Source of the DNA: Zonotrichia leucophrys gambelii
Lineage: Eukaryota; Chordata; Aves; Passeriformes; Passerellidae
Length of the DNA stretch: 64,000 nt
Direction: 5' to 3'
NCBI RefSeq assembly: GCF_028769735.1
Contig: NC_088171.1
Span: 96,537,412-96,601,411 of the forward strand
Of this stretch, positions 48,601-61,130 are shown in pieces. The notes under the pieces were generated by a model, which saw only the letters and a list, made by a program, of their open reading frames with translations, did not search any database and had not been told where the DNA came from. The first letter of the stretch is position 1. Each line of letters opens with the position of its first letter. Made by a program: the position numbers and the translations under genes.

Positions 48601-50484
48601 CTGAAAAAGAAAACACAAAATATGACACCAGTCTGAGTGGTGCCCACAGAGCTGCACAGAAATGTTGGTTTGACTCTTCTGTTTATAAAACCCATTATTT
48701 GCTATAAATCAAACTTGTTTGCTTTATTAGTATAATTGGCAAGAAATACAAACATTGCCTATCATTTTTCTCTTCCCAGTAAATATAGCATGCTTTTATG
48801 ACTGTGTGATAGACCACAAAGGAAACTCTTTACTAGATACAGTCTAGGATGCAAATTATAGTTCTGATCCCTGACTGTCATGTCTGCTGTCAGCAGCAGT
48901 AAAACCAGAGTACAAAACCGGAATGAAAGGTAATGATAAACCAGAGATATCAGGTTTCCTGCAGGAGGCTGCACTGTGGTTGTTGGTTATTCACAGGAAG
49001 ACTTCATAAGGGTCTTTATTAATACACTTTACAGATAGTCTGTTAAAGGCATATCTCCATTTAAGATAAAGATGCAAACACTATCAAAGATAAGGGTATA
49101 GAAGCAGGTATGATCAGCATATGTAAAAAAAAAAAAAAAATCTTTCAGATATTTTCACTTCATAAAAAATCAATTTACTGAATTACTCTCCAAAATGCTT
49201 CTAGAACAAAATTCTCGACCCAGTGGCAAAACTCCATGTAACACCAGTGTCTGAAATTCTTATATTGTCATATTATCACTTCTGAATTATTCTTCTTCGC
49301 CTTTTTTTCCCCCCATATTAGCAATCATAATAAATTCACAGGTACATTCTCAGGTTTCTTAACTTTAATAGTCCCTCATAACACTCAAGAATTTCTTTAA
49401 ACTTCATTGTAAATATTAATCCTTCAATAACTGTTTTATTGTCTCTGATGAATTTTTAAAGATCTGTGGTATTAAAATAATTAAAACTTGTGAAGCAACT
49501 GCTTAACCATTGCACTGAAGCTCAAGGGATGTGTGTTCACATGGATGTTTTGTATTTGGTTGTTTGAATACTGTGCAGAAAGTTGTTTACAGCAACATAA
49601 CATATTTTCTCCTTTCCTTAGTTCACTCTTATTTGCTCTAAATTTAACTAATAACAATTTTTAAAAAATACAGACAGAAAGAGAGCAAAGAAGAGATGAA
49701 TATCAGAAAACCTTTCCTTGGCTGTCAAAGGTGGATGGATGTGATGCCAATCCTGCCTCTAGCTACAAAACCTGTCTTGACATAAACATCGTATAACCAA
49801 TTTGCCAATAAATCTGTTTTACAGATTCATTGTAGAGTGATATTTTACAAGATATTCATTCACAGAAGTGTTGTCACCAATTAAAAAAAATTAATTTTAT
49901 GATGTAATTTAACCCTAGGTAGGTAAATAAATATTTTGTAAGGTTTTAAATATAAGGTTACAAATATAAATTTATTAAAGTTTAATGAAATTATTTTTTT
50001 GTCAGTAAAAGCATTCTGATTAATTTTTTTAAACCACTATCTAAGTGGCATTATATAACATCTTCACAATTCTTATCTTCATTGGTTAAGTGTCTTAGCC
50101 CCCTCAGGCAGGAAGTTTTGGTTCCATATCTGTATGTATGTAAGACATACATTCTTCTTATCCAAGTCAGCTGAACAGGTCAGGATGCCACAACTCCAAT
50201 CATAGGCCTGCTGCCACACAAGATGATGGGAAATTTGAATATGTCTGATAATTCTGAACAGGTGACTTATGGGATCCTTCACCATTTACAGTTTCTCAGG
50301 AAAACAGGCAGTAGCTCTATGCAGATCGCAGATTAAAGGAATGTCAGAAGAACTAGAAAGATGTTGAAAGGCATCTAGGGCTTCCTTCTGAGTAATTTTA
50401 TGTTTAAAAAATAAAATCTATTCAATTTTTTTCCATGCTCGTGGACAGTATGGAAAAAGGTTGAAGGTAAGAAATAGAAATTCC
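45691..50484. other. Unassigned AT-rich non-coding DNA
   Basis: No gene supported in about 4.8 kb. A frame at 47741-48133 (130 codons from a TTG) overlaps an open frame on the other strand and matches nothing. T-rich (GAGTTTTTTT)-like units lie at 48248-48290 and an A tract at about 49126-49141. Confidence 0.55.
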
Positions 50485-50676
50485 AGAGCAGAGCTGGGCA
50501 CTGGAACAGGCCCTCCAGAGAAGTGGTCGCAGCACCAAGCCTGACAGAGCTCAGGAAGTGTTTGGACAGTCCTCTCAGGGACATGGTTTGATTCTGGATG
50601 TGTCCTGCAAAGTGCCAGGAGTTGGAGTCCATAATCCTGATGGGGCCCTGCCAACTCAGCATATTCTGTGATTCCA
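50485..50676 (+). mobile_element. CR1 LINE 3' end (copy A)
   Basis: Near-consensus blocks are GGGCACTGGAACAGGCCCTC, GCACCAAGCCTGACAGAGCT, a GTGTCCTGCAAAGTGCCAGG segment and the terminal unit ATTCTGTGATTC. It is 5' truncated, as is usual for CR1, and the terminal octamer repeat marks its true 3' end. The minus-strand frames over it are artefacts. Confidence 0.88.
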
Positions 50677-52004
50677 TTAAATACTTCAGGTCTGCTGAGA
50701 ACATGGAACACAAAAATTCTACTTGTCTTTATGGGATTATAAAGGCATGGGACATCTGGAAAACAGCAAGATTAAGAGAAAGAATTGAATATTGTAAAGC
50801 ACTAAATATATTGCAAAGTGAACTTTACCTCTTACACAAAGGAGATGGAGCTACACTAAAACTCTAAAAACTTTCATCAATTTTTGAGTTCTACTGAAGA
50901 GCAGTTTAACTAGAGTGGAAAAGCTATATGCATCAGGTGCACTGTTACATTCAGTGACCAAAATCAAACATTTAGGAGATGATGGAATCTCATCATATAT
51001 GTCTTTTCACATAGGTTTCCAAATAGTTTAAAACATACATCATAAAATATTATTATAATAATATTTTTCTTATTTGTAGTTCTTTTAAGCAATATACCTG
51101 TATATATCTGCATAGGTTTCCATAGATTTCAGATATATCTGTAGAGGTTTCTAACACCTGCTTTAAATGGAACCAAAAACATTCTCAACAAAGAGTCTCA
51201 AGTCCAGCTACATATCAAATGAAAAATGTTTGATTTGGGCTCTCTGCCATTTTGAGAAAATTCACACTGTGCAACTAGAGCAACAGAGCCACTTTGTCTT
51301 CATGAAAAGTGTATCTTTCTTCCCTCTTCAAGTGCTTCGCACTGCTAAAATGGTTGCACTGTTTGTGATACACTCCACAGGCCTAAATTTTTTAACTAGA
51401 AATATCTTTTCAGGACTACCTGTCATATTATATAAGAAAAAAAAATCAATCTTTCAGAAATTTTTTTCTATCCATAAAGTCCAGTTATAAATGATTAAAT
51501 ATCAATAGAATTATTCACATAAGTAAGTATTGCAGAATTCTTTTAGTCTATAATTATTTATCTATGTAATGAGAATAAATATTTTATATTTTGGCATATC
51601 ACACTCACCAATCAAAAATTGTCAGACATTATATCAAATATTGCATTTCTTTTTCTCTTGTAAGAAAAGTAGAAGGAGAGGAAGAATAATATCATGAATG
51701 GATACTAGGAGAAATACTCTCTTTTTCCACTAGGAAAAAATCAACCAAAAAATCCCAACAACTAATGCTGAAATATTTTGTATTTCAATTGGAAAGAAAC
51801 ACCTGAAAACTTAAATATCATATAATTTCAGATAATTTTCTTCCCCTTAGACCATCATCACACTTTAGTCAAGAGAAGAGACAAAACTGCATCACAGGAA
51901 GGATATGACTTCATACAGTGAAGGAGAAAGGAACTGCATATCCTGCTGTGGAAGACAAGAACATCTGAGAACAAAAAAAAGATGTAATTTGGAAAAGTCA
52001 GATG
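50677..52004. other. Unassigned DNA between two CR1 tails
   Basis: Contains a perfect AT palindrome at 51044-51067. An ATG-started 107-codon frame at 51167-51490 has no recognisable domain and is not supported as a gene. Confidence 0.5.
51044..51067. repeat. 24-bp perfect AT palindrome
   Basis: The left arm AAAATATTATTA (51044-51055) is followed directly by its exact reverse complement (51056-51067). It could extrude as a cruciform. Being pure AT, it may arise by microsatellite-like change. Confidence 0.8.
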
Positions 52005-52170
52005 GCAGCTGAGTGTCTCTATAGTGTATTTGACAGAGTTCAATAAGTGTTTGCACAATGCTCTGAGGCACATGCTGTGACTCTTGGGGTATCCTGTGCA
52101 AGGCCAGGAGTTGGAATCCATGATCCTTTTGGGTCCCTTCTAACTTAGGGTATTCTGTGACTCTGTGATC
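52005..52170 (+). mobile_element. CR1 LINE 3' end (copy B)
   Basis: Same subfamily as copy A. GACAGAGTTCAATAAGTGTT, TGCTCTGAGGCACATGCTGT and GCAAGGCCAGGAGTTGGAAT are followed by the terminal TTCTGTGACTCTGTGATC octamers. It is 5' truncated. It lies in the same orientation about 1.3 kb from copy A and probably inserted independently, because the intervening DNA is not CR1. Confidence 0.87.
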
Positions 52171-54653
52171 TTTTTTAAGCAAAGAGTTTCAACATTCATT
52201 TCCTTTATCCAAATTTAAGACAAGATAAATGCTTAAATCTTGGGATTTCTTAGAGAAGAAGAAACCCAAGTACAAAAATAAAAATTAAAACAAAAACAAT
52301 ACAGACAAAAGGAATGGATAAAATAAGTATAGAGAGTGTTCGTACAAAAGGAAAATTTATCATTCATATAAAAACCAGCTTTAACAATTGAATGACTTCT
52401 AATTGGGAGTTTTTTAAATAGACATAAGTGTTCAGTTGTGCTTAATTGCAACAACAAAATGCCAACCCAACTTTTTAAATGTTCTCACAGTGCTACCCTA
52501 GGACACTGGAATTTCTATAATTTCTGCAATAGACCTAGAATTTCTCCAATTGAGTTGTATAGATTTTGCAGTTTGAATAAATAGGACATTTCTTTAAATT
52601 AAAAAGATATTCCCATTCTGAATTCTTATTTCTTTCCAGATAACTACTTAATATCTGATTTCAATGAAAGCTTCATGACAGCTACTGTGAGTCATCCACA
52701 TTAATGTGGCCTAAATAGAGCCTGACTTCCCTTTAGACGCTGGGCATACATAAATGTAAATCCAGTATATTCTAGAGTTGCTTCTGACTTACTTTTAGTA
52801 ATCAGACCTAGTGAATATGAATGCCTTCACAAAATATTTGTCTTAACACTGAGTTATCATATGAATTATGTGCATTAGGTAAGATCTGATTAGAGGAATT
52901 ATTTTGAACGATCCTTTCAGTTGTTCAAAATAATTTTTTAGTCACATGAAAAGATTGAGTTACTGACCTAAATGGCATCTCACATAATGCAAAGAGTTCT
53001 AAAAACCCTTAGTCAATTCTGAAGTCAAATATTTCCATAAAATTCTGCATAACATTTCCTAGCTTTGTTTTCTGTACCCTTACCAAAACTTAATGTAGAA
53101 TTTAAAACAGACAGTATAAACAGAGTAAGACTAATCCACACATTTTACAAATATATCCAAAGGCAAAAGCAAAATCCTATCTATCTTAACTTACCTTTTA
53201 AATGTATCTGACCATTCAGATTTATATGAAATTAAAAGTCATTTTGAGAATAGGAAAAAAAAACCAGGGGAAAATCCTTAATTCTAATTATGATTATTAG
53301 AGTCCTAATTATGATTATTAGAGATATACAGATTTATAAAAATAGTTTTAACCATTCAAAATTTTACAATTATATTTGAACTAGAATTTAAAATTACCTC
53401 CCATATATATTTTTGCTATTACTTGACAAAAAAAATACTAATTGAGAAATGATTGCTCAAAAACAATTTTCATTTGTCTAAAAGTAGTCTTGCCAAATGT
53501 TGCTTCATTGTAGTTTCACAGGTTTTAGGTTTGTACTCATCTCCATGCTGTAAAGAAAGGCAAAATCAGTTGCAAGCTAGATAAACCTGCATGCCTGCCA
53601 CTTGTAACATGCTTCCTACTTTATCATCTATTCTAGTAACACTTTCAATGACAGAAATGTAAAATATTCCAGTGTGACAGTGAGAGAACCGGGTACTCTA
53701 ATTAAAAAACCCAAGTGTTTGCCTTTCCCTTCCATGTCAAACAGACCTGTGAATGTGAGGACATTGTTTTGACACCTTCTGTCACAGAAGCATAGTGTGG
53801 CATAGGAGTTGTAGTTTGTTGTCTTGCAAAAGAGAGAAACCAAACTGATGCAGATGTGTGTAGTAATCATCCTGGTTACTTCAGCAGTAGAAGTTTGCAG
53901 ATGGCAATTACAGGTTTTATTGGATCATCTGATGGGGAAGGGATTGTTATGGACAGCTTTGAAGTCTTTAAAGCAAAACAAAACGAAGCAAAAATAGTTA
54001 ATTAGTATTTTTTTGTGTAATCATTGTTGCTTTGGTAGAATGAATTGATGCACATGCTGACAATTGTAATAGTCTTCTAAATAAGAGCTTTGCTCCTCTA
54101 TGGATCATTTGGTTCCCACTCCCAAAATTTTAGTCCTTTTGTTTTTCTTGAGCTGACAAGTTCCAAGCTTATTAAGCCTGATAAAGTCATAGTAAAAATA
54201 ATCCAAAAGTATTCAAAAGGTCTCTTGATTAGTGAGTAACTGTTGTTTGTTCTTTTTAAACACCTAGAACTTCCTAAAATCTCAAGTGATTCTTTATGTT
54301 ATTTCTGAGCAAATCAAGTTCATGTTATAGAGCCTAGAACTCCCAGGTAAGACAAAAAATGCCTTAAATGCCATCAAGACATTTCTAAGTAATTAGAAAA
54401 ATATTGCTTTCATTATGTATCACCTATCCTTTTTCCTTGGTCCACTACATGCTTTGACAAAGTACAACGTTAGTATTTTTAATTATCTAAGCTGCAACTA
54501 ACAAGTTGGTTTCAACTCTATTGTGTAAGACAATTTCATTGAAACTTTGAGAAAGTCATATATGGGGTTTTTTTTAAATCTCTAGCATTATTCTGTAGAA
54601 AGTAAAAATAATTTAAAATGTATTAAAATTTAATATTTGTTCTACAAAGTTTC
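52171..54653. other. Unassigned AT-rich non-coding DNA
   Basis: No gene supported. Contains a 21-bp tandem duplication at 53282-53323. Confidence 0.55.
53282..53323. repeat. 21-bp tandem duplication
   Basis: TTCTAATTATGATTATTAGA plus G is followed immediately by a copy differing only at the second base. This is a recent local duplication. Confidence 0.85.
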
Positions 54654-55183
54654 TGTGTTTAACCCCAAATGGCAACTAAGTAACACCCTGCTTCTCAGTT
54701 ACACTTCTCCCTGCCCATACTGGGAAGGAGAATCAGAAAGAAAAGCAAAATGTTTGTGTAAACATAAAATATTTTAAGAATTGAAACAAATATGAAATAA
54801 TAATAATATATTAATAATGACTGTAATAAGTTATTATTAAGGAGAGAGGGAGAGAGGAATAAAATCCAAGGGAAACAAGTAATAAACAATAGAACTGCTC
54901 TCCACCCTCAGCCCTTGGCAGCTGATTTCCCCTAGTCTATAGACTGAACACGATGTTCTATGGTATGGAATATCCCTTTGGCCAGTTTGGATCAGCTGTC
55001 CTGGCCATGCTCCCTCTCAGCTTTTCGTGCATCACCTCATTGGCAAAGCATGGGACACTGAAGGTCCTTAATTTAAAGTAGGCACTACTTAGCCACATCT
55101 GAAACATTATTTTCCTACTCAATCTCAATCACTTCACTGTACCAGCTGCTAAGAAGGAAATCACCCCAGCTGAAACCAGAACA
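54654..55183 (-). mobile_element. Old, near full-length solo LTR of an avian ERV
   Basis: Read from the minus strand, the element begins TGTTCTGGTTTCAGCTGGGG (plus strand ending at 55183). It continues through the segment around GGAATATCCCTTTGGCCAGT at 54967-54986 and ends near TTTAACCCCAAATGGCAACT (plus strand at 54658). This order matches a widespread avian LTR by memory. The TATA box expected near 54936-54946 is altered (plus-strand AGTCTATAGACT). No convincing target duplication flanks it and many indels are present, so it is old. It seems related to the fragment at 10230-10510. Confidence 0.82.
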
Positions 55184-55296
55184 AAGGGAAATTAACTAAT
55201 GCTCATTAATTCTTTCAAGAAATTTGCGCAATATATTTTTGGATGACTGCAAAAAAAAAAGCCCAAAAACAACTAAGAGCAAAATTACCTGAGTGC
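55184..55296. other. Short spacer between LTR and CR1 tail
   Basis: No recognised feature apart from an A tract near 55250-55260. Confidence 0.5.
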
Positions 55297-55341
55297 ACAG
55301 AATCGCAGAATCAATTGGGTTCCTATAGTAAAAGACAATGT
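55297..55341 (-). mobile_element. CR1 LINE extreme 3' end
   Basis: CACAGAATCGCAGAATCAAT followed by TGGGTT is the reverse complement of the CR1 terminal octamers plus the adjoining conserved bases. Only about 45 bp remain. Confidence 0.65.
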
Positions 55342-58300
55342 TACTGGGGCTCACTTTATTTCAAGTGGAGTTTATTTCAGGCTTGAAAAGTTAGTTTGCA
55401 GTGCATAGTCATGCTTCATCACTTTATAGTTCTGTATAATCTAAGCTGTAGTATACATTGTTGTGGTAGGTGGCAATCAAAAACCTAAACACACCCCACA
55501 GTACTGTGTGGCTGGTACATGGTGCTCTGTGCGTGATTACACATTCATATATACACCAAATATTGTTATCCTGCCCACACAACCTATATTTTATCAAGTG
55601 CTTATGAGCTGTTTGTATGAAAGCTTCTAGAACATGCAAAACATCCAAATTAGTATAGAATGAGATCTGTAAATACTCAGAAAAAAGGTACAATTATAAC
55701 TGTGTCTTGTAAGTATGCGTAAATGAAGCATAAAAAATAGAGTAGGTTTTTTGTTTGGTGGAGTTTTTTGTCTTGAGTAAAAAAATCATTTTTCATGAAC
55801 TGCTTAAAGACAACAATATACAGCAGCATAGTCAGAGCACTCATGTCTTTCAGAAAGAGCCTGCATTAACTTCTTACAATTGATGTTTTGTTGCTGCTTC
55901 TCCTCTTGAAAGCAGTACTGGGTCTAAATGTCCTTTTGCACAGGAGGTCAATGGAGTTAGAAGACACTGGCCCTCTTGCAGGAAATAAATCAAAGTCATT
56001 CACAATAATACCTCTCCCAGCCACTATTGGGACAATAACAATAAAGTTTGACCAGGCAGCAGGCAGCAGTTGTACTGTAGAATAAGAAAATAATATAGTT
56101 GTTCCTTCTTACTTTATACTCTTTATACTATTTGGTTAAATACAGCTCAACATCCAGACAATTTGGTATCACTAGGAGTGAAGATTTATTAAAAAAAAAC
56201 AAAATAAAAAAAAATGAAAAACCAGTATCATTTGCTTTTCCTTTATTTTAGTAGTCTTGGGTGTACTAAGTTCTTGCCTCTGTATTTGGTCTCTAAGACA
56301 CAAGACTTGAGAGGAGAAAACAAATAGTAAGCATGAAGGCAATAAGTGGGAGAAAAAACAGGGAACTCCAAAAGTATGTATAGCTAGAATTCCTCATGAG
56401 GAAGATCCTTCCAAGTGCAATTTCAACTCAGGACTCCTTCATTCACAGCTGAAAACCATAGCTCACAGATCTGCTAAGTTGTATACATATCATGAAATAA
56501 AAACAACTAAAGACTTTTTTTTACACTCTGTTCTGATACTTCTATATGTCGCAAGGAAGCAGAGTGCCATCACTGCTTCTTCTGCTCCTGCAGAGTTTGT
56601 GCTGCCTGCTGCTGCCGTGTTAAATGTCCTCTGGTGATGGTGGCTTTGCCAGTGTAAGGAAACAGTGGTGCTGTCTCCTGTGGTTTGGTGCTCGTGGAAA
56701 CATTGCCCTTTCCTACCATGTGCCTATGCTCATTTGAGGTTTTTGTATATTGTGTACTTTACCATGTGCAGTCTTATCATATAACCCAATAGCCTACACC
56801 TTTAATGACAGTTTATGGATAAATGTCCCTAATGTCACTCAACAAATTGGTCTTTTGTAGCAAAAATGGACAAAATGGAAGAATTGATGCAAACTTAACT
56901 GTCAGCATAGTCCTTTTTCCAAAAAAATGAGAAGACATTTTGAAGTTGCAGTGTCTCTCAGTGCATAAAACAAGCACATTTTCCTGAATGCAGTTATTTA
57001 AACAAGCAGAGGGAATGCTTTCAAGTCGTAAACATGTATTTAACTATTGATAATCATTAGTAAATTCACATCAAAAAGAAGAAAAAAGAAATTAGCATCC
57101 CTACCAGTTCTAGTAACTCTTAGGTCTTTGAAAACTGGTAAACACTCTTACAGATGTAATGGATTTTTAAGCCAGTAAATTGAAGTGAGAATGTCATAGA
57201 TCTGTAGTGGGCTTTCAGATACTTCAATTATAGGAAAGAGAGACCAGGACTGCAGCCATGGGAAGGATGCTGAACAATAGCAATTGTGTTTTTGAGTTTA
57301 CAGTAAGTGCAATTAGACCATATAAATTTACTGGTCAAGCAGTTCTGGGTCAATCATAAAAAATGAATTTTTAAATGAAGTGTATTATGAATGTACAAGA
57401 CCTGAGCGGGTATTATTACCAGTGCTTTATTTATTGGTTTATGCAAGGCCTTGTTTAATGGAATGCCAGCACTGCAGTGGAGGACAGTTGGTTTTGCCTA
57501 GTGCTGCACATTGAGGTCAGTAGGAATCTTCTGATTAACTTCAGTGAATATTAGACTAAGCTTATAGTGCTTTCTACTCCAGCTTTGTTGTTGCAGTCAC
57601 TGGGAATGATACATGAGAACAGATAGAGTACAGATTGAAATACTGGACTATAAAGTGAGCGCTGACAGCAGTACATCCCTAGATATTTTCAAAATGAAAA
57701 TAGTATTGTAGAGATTCTGAGATACCACAAGTACCTTATTCCCTTGAGAACTGAAACATGTTTTGCAAGATATCTGTCTGGATGGAAGAAACTGCATATC
57801 TCCTGTTTTTTAGAATGATGAAATATCTAGATTTCTCAGATTGAGGTCTACTGATCAGATCAAGTAGCCAGCCATCTCTTTCTCCTCCCACTCTCTTGGA
57901 ATGATGAGGAGAAGAAAGGAAGAAAAGTGAGAGATGCATGAAAAGTCATGGAAAATGGCAGACTAAAAATCTGAAGCACCCTAGAAACAAAGTGACTACA
58001 TATTTTTTGCAAGGTTTTGGTCATTTAAAGTACTAAAAGCAGAAAGAAAAACTTTTTTTTTTCATGGACAGCTTTGGATTGTTAATCAGTCAAGAAACAA
58101 AAGACAATCAAACAAAAGAATTTAAGTTATAATGAGAACTAGCTGAATATGCCACTGCTAAGTCTGTTTGGAGTTGTTTATCTTTAAACACATATCCTAA
58201 TACTTAAGATAACCTTACTGATGTAGAAATTTAAAGACTATCCTATCCAATATTGTCATTTAGAATAGAGATTTAAAGGATGATACAGATGTTAAAAAGA

Positions 58301-60789
58301 AAGTTTAGGGATTTACCCACATTTTTTTTTATTTAGAATTCCATTCAGTGATTGACATAACTGGTGTCACTAACACCTATTGCAGAGGAACTCATTATTG
58401 GCATTGTGGAAATCCAGGAGGGAGAAAGGGAGAGAGAGAAACATATATTGCTTTGTTTTGTTTTAATTTTTATTTGTTTTGCTTTAAGGGAAAAAAATCC
58501 CTCATACTGCTATATTACACTGACAATCCAAGATGCATTTTACCATTAAAGACAGGCTACAAATCAAATTAGTGTCTTCTGAGCAAACTCAAATTCAGGA
58601 TTAGACTGTTAAAAGATTTTGCTCAGTTTCCCTAAGGAATGGTAGGACACAAGCATGATGATTCTTTCTGAAAGCTAGAAGGTAAAATTTACTGCTCCTA
58701 TTTTAGACCAGACCTCTACCAAGCATTTCAATGTTTATTGCCAATGCAGAGGAGGTGCTGCAGTTCCAGGCAAACCAAACCAAGACATAGAAGAATTAAT
58801 GATAGAATATTCAAATTAACTAATTTTTTTTTTTCTGGAAGTAATTTCTCGTCATCTTAAATAAAGGCCTCGAACCCATGCAACAGACAAGGAAGTGTGA
58901 CAAAAAATCAAATTCATAATATTCACTTAAGGAATTTATTGAAAAGATGCCTAGATCCAATTGGAAGCACTGGGGAAAGGAGCAGTTACATTTTGACAGC
59001 TAAAATTCTTCCCAGGTACTGCGGTCACAGATAACATTAGCCTAAATCACATAAATTTCTATTTTGAAATCATGAATGTCATATTCCTCATTTAACTTCT
59101 AAAGAGCTCTGGAAAGGTGAACAAAAAGCAGGTCTTTTCTGTCTGATCTGAAAGACTAGAGACAATTAAGATTTTTTAAGTGGTCACTAAGAAAAAAAAA
59201 AAAACTACATTGTTCTCCACTCTCGCAGTCACCAAGAAAAACCATCCTCTGCCTGGTGAGAAGTTATGAATCTGAATCTATTCTGGACAGGCAGCGTTTG
59301 AACGTGGCCCATCTGTGCCCTTGGTGGGTGTTAAGAGTCACAGAGATATTGGCTAAATTGCTGAAACTCCCACTATCTTTGTTGTGAAAGAAAATTACTT
59401 AGAAACCCTCAGGAAGGGGTTCATGTCAGATAATAGATATCTCAGTGAAGCTGAAAAGATACCAGGCAGTGCTTGCCTTAGACAACCAACTGGTTATAAC
59501 AGCAGTTATCATTTTTCAGCTGTATAAATAAGGTGTCTAATCCTTCCCTATCATCAGAAAAAAAAAATTATTTTATTGTGGATCTGGGCCCACATTCTGG
59601 TGGTGAACATGGTACAAACACCTGAATGTACTCAAGTTTACACTGAGTTAGTTTAAAAAGAATCTGGACTACAAATGTATTATCTTAAATACCTAGTTCA
59701 TTGGAACAGAATGTCTTTATGACATTTAATTGGATCAGGAAAATAATTAGCAGATACTGATCTTATCCTTGACCAATGAACAAAGTTCTTTTCTAAAAGT
59801 AAATACAATTTCAATTTAAAGAAATCCACTAGATATCATTACAAGACTCCTAGGTGAAGCTTTAAAGGAAGAGACACTATGAGAAAGGGAATAGTAGGAT
59901 TCAAGACATAAGTGGTAGAAGTTTTCCCTCTTAAATATCTTAATTTCTTCTTTGTCTCCTGATCCAATATTTAATTGCTATATCTTCATTTCATCCCTAT
60001 TTCTTGACCATACCTAAACCCAGTTTGTAATGGAAGGGTAAAATAAAGTTAGAAAATTACAAGAGCATGCTATGACACAATTAAATGCCATATTAAGGAA
60101 AAAAATGTATTAGTGATCGGAGAAAAGGTCACTGCTGTACACAAATGCATTAGCATAAGTACAAAAAGTGATACATTTTTTTCTGTTTTTGTATTCTTTC
60201 TGTCTGAAGGGTATCCAATTGAGAATTGTAAGTTCACTGAGAATGACCTCTAAGAGAAATACTTGTTACTAAAAGTTATATCATTAGCATCTCATTGGCA
60301 CAACCTAATGAATTAAATGGCAGACCAATAAATTCTTCTCATCTTTGTTTTGTGCTCTTACACTACTAATTGTTCAGATTATTCACCTTTGCTTGCTCAT
60401 TTACACAAAAGTGAAGCAGCATGACCCATACCACAAAAGTGGGGATAAATTCTCTCTTTGAATCTGAAGCATGAACGCTCAAGAAAACTTCTCTAGAGCA
60501 TTTTATCATCATGCTCTGAGCCTTCCCTTAACTCAGCACATAGTAAGCTTAGACCGTTTGCTTCCTCAGCTTCTATGTTAGAAAATAGATATAAGAATTG
60601 TCTCTTTCCTGCAGAGTCTTCTCTGCAAGACACCACACGAATTTCCTCTCAGTCTCCCTGCAGACATCCTGCCTTTGTGAGGCAGCACAAAGTGTTTCTA
60701 AGACCCCATCATTAATGACCTAGAAAAGGAGTGCGCCAACCTTCATTTAAACTTGGCAATAAGATGTTTTCTGATGCACTTGTCCCTGC
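55342..60789. other. Long unassigned non-coding span
   Basis: About 5.4 kb without a supported gene. A modestly GC-rich stretch at 56560-56715 rich in CTGCTG and GGTG is unassigned. The 60.1-60.45 kb stretch has ATTAGCAT and TAATTG motifs but no stronger signal. Confidence 0.5.
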
Positions 60790-61130
60790 CTAGGCTAAAA
60801 GAAGAGCCCAGCTACTAAACTCAGTGGGCGGAGGGCTGGCAGGTGACAGAAGCTCAGAGGCACCACTGGAGGCAGGCAGGCGCTCTGCAGGGCTGTGCTG
60901 AGGTCTCAGGGACCTTTGCTGCCCATGGGAAGCAGCACTGACACGCTTCAAACGGGGCTGGTGAGCACCTGCACTGTCAGAGGGCTTGGGCAGAGATACT
61001 GTGGCAAAAATACCTGCAGGTCTCACGAAAACTTTGCCAGTGTCTTCTAAGCACAAAAGCACGCAATGACAGGAGCTCACACTATGCCACCCCGCACTGC
61101 AGCACTACAGTCTGGTCTTGGAGGGAAGGG
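60790..61130. other. GC-rich patch of unknown origin
   Basis: This stretch is sharply richer in GC than its surroundings, with a few CpGs (GGGCGG, GGCGCT, CACGCTTC, CACGCAATG). A 96-codon minus-strand frame (60790-61080) starts with ATG and is rich in Ser, Pro and Ala, with no domain I recognise. GC-rich DNA yields such frames by chance. It could be an eroded LTR, a small CpG-containing regulatory element or an unknown exon. None is demonstrated. Confidence 0.35.

Noticed and set aside
51167..51490. 107-codon ATG frame between the CR1 tails
   Set aside because: No domain or coding signature. The length is within chance expectation for 64 kb of six-frame search.
56560..56715. CTGCTG-rich stretch considered as an exon fragment
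   Set aside because: No frame gives a recognisable protein and no splice structure is visible.
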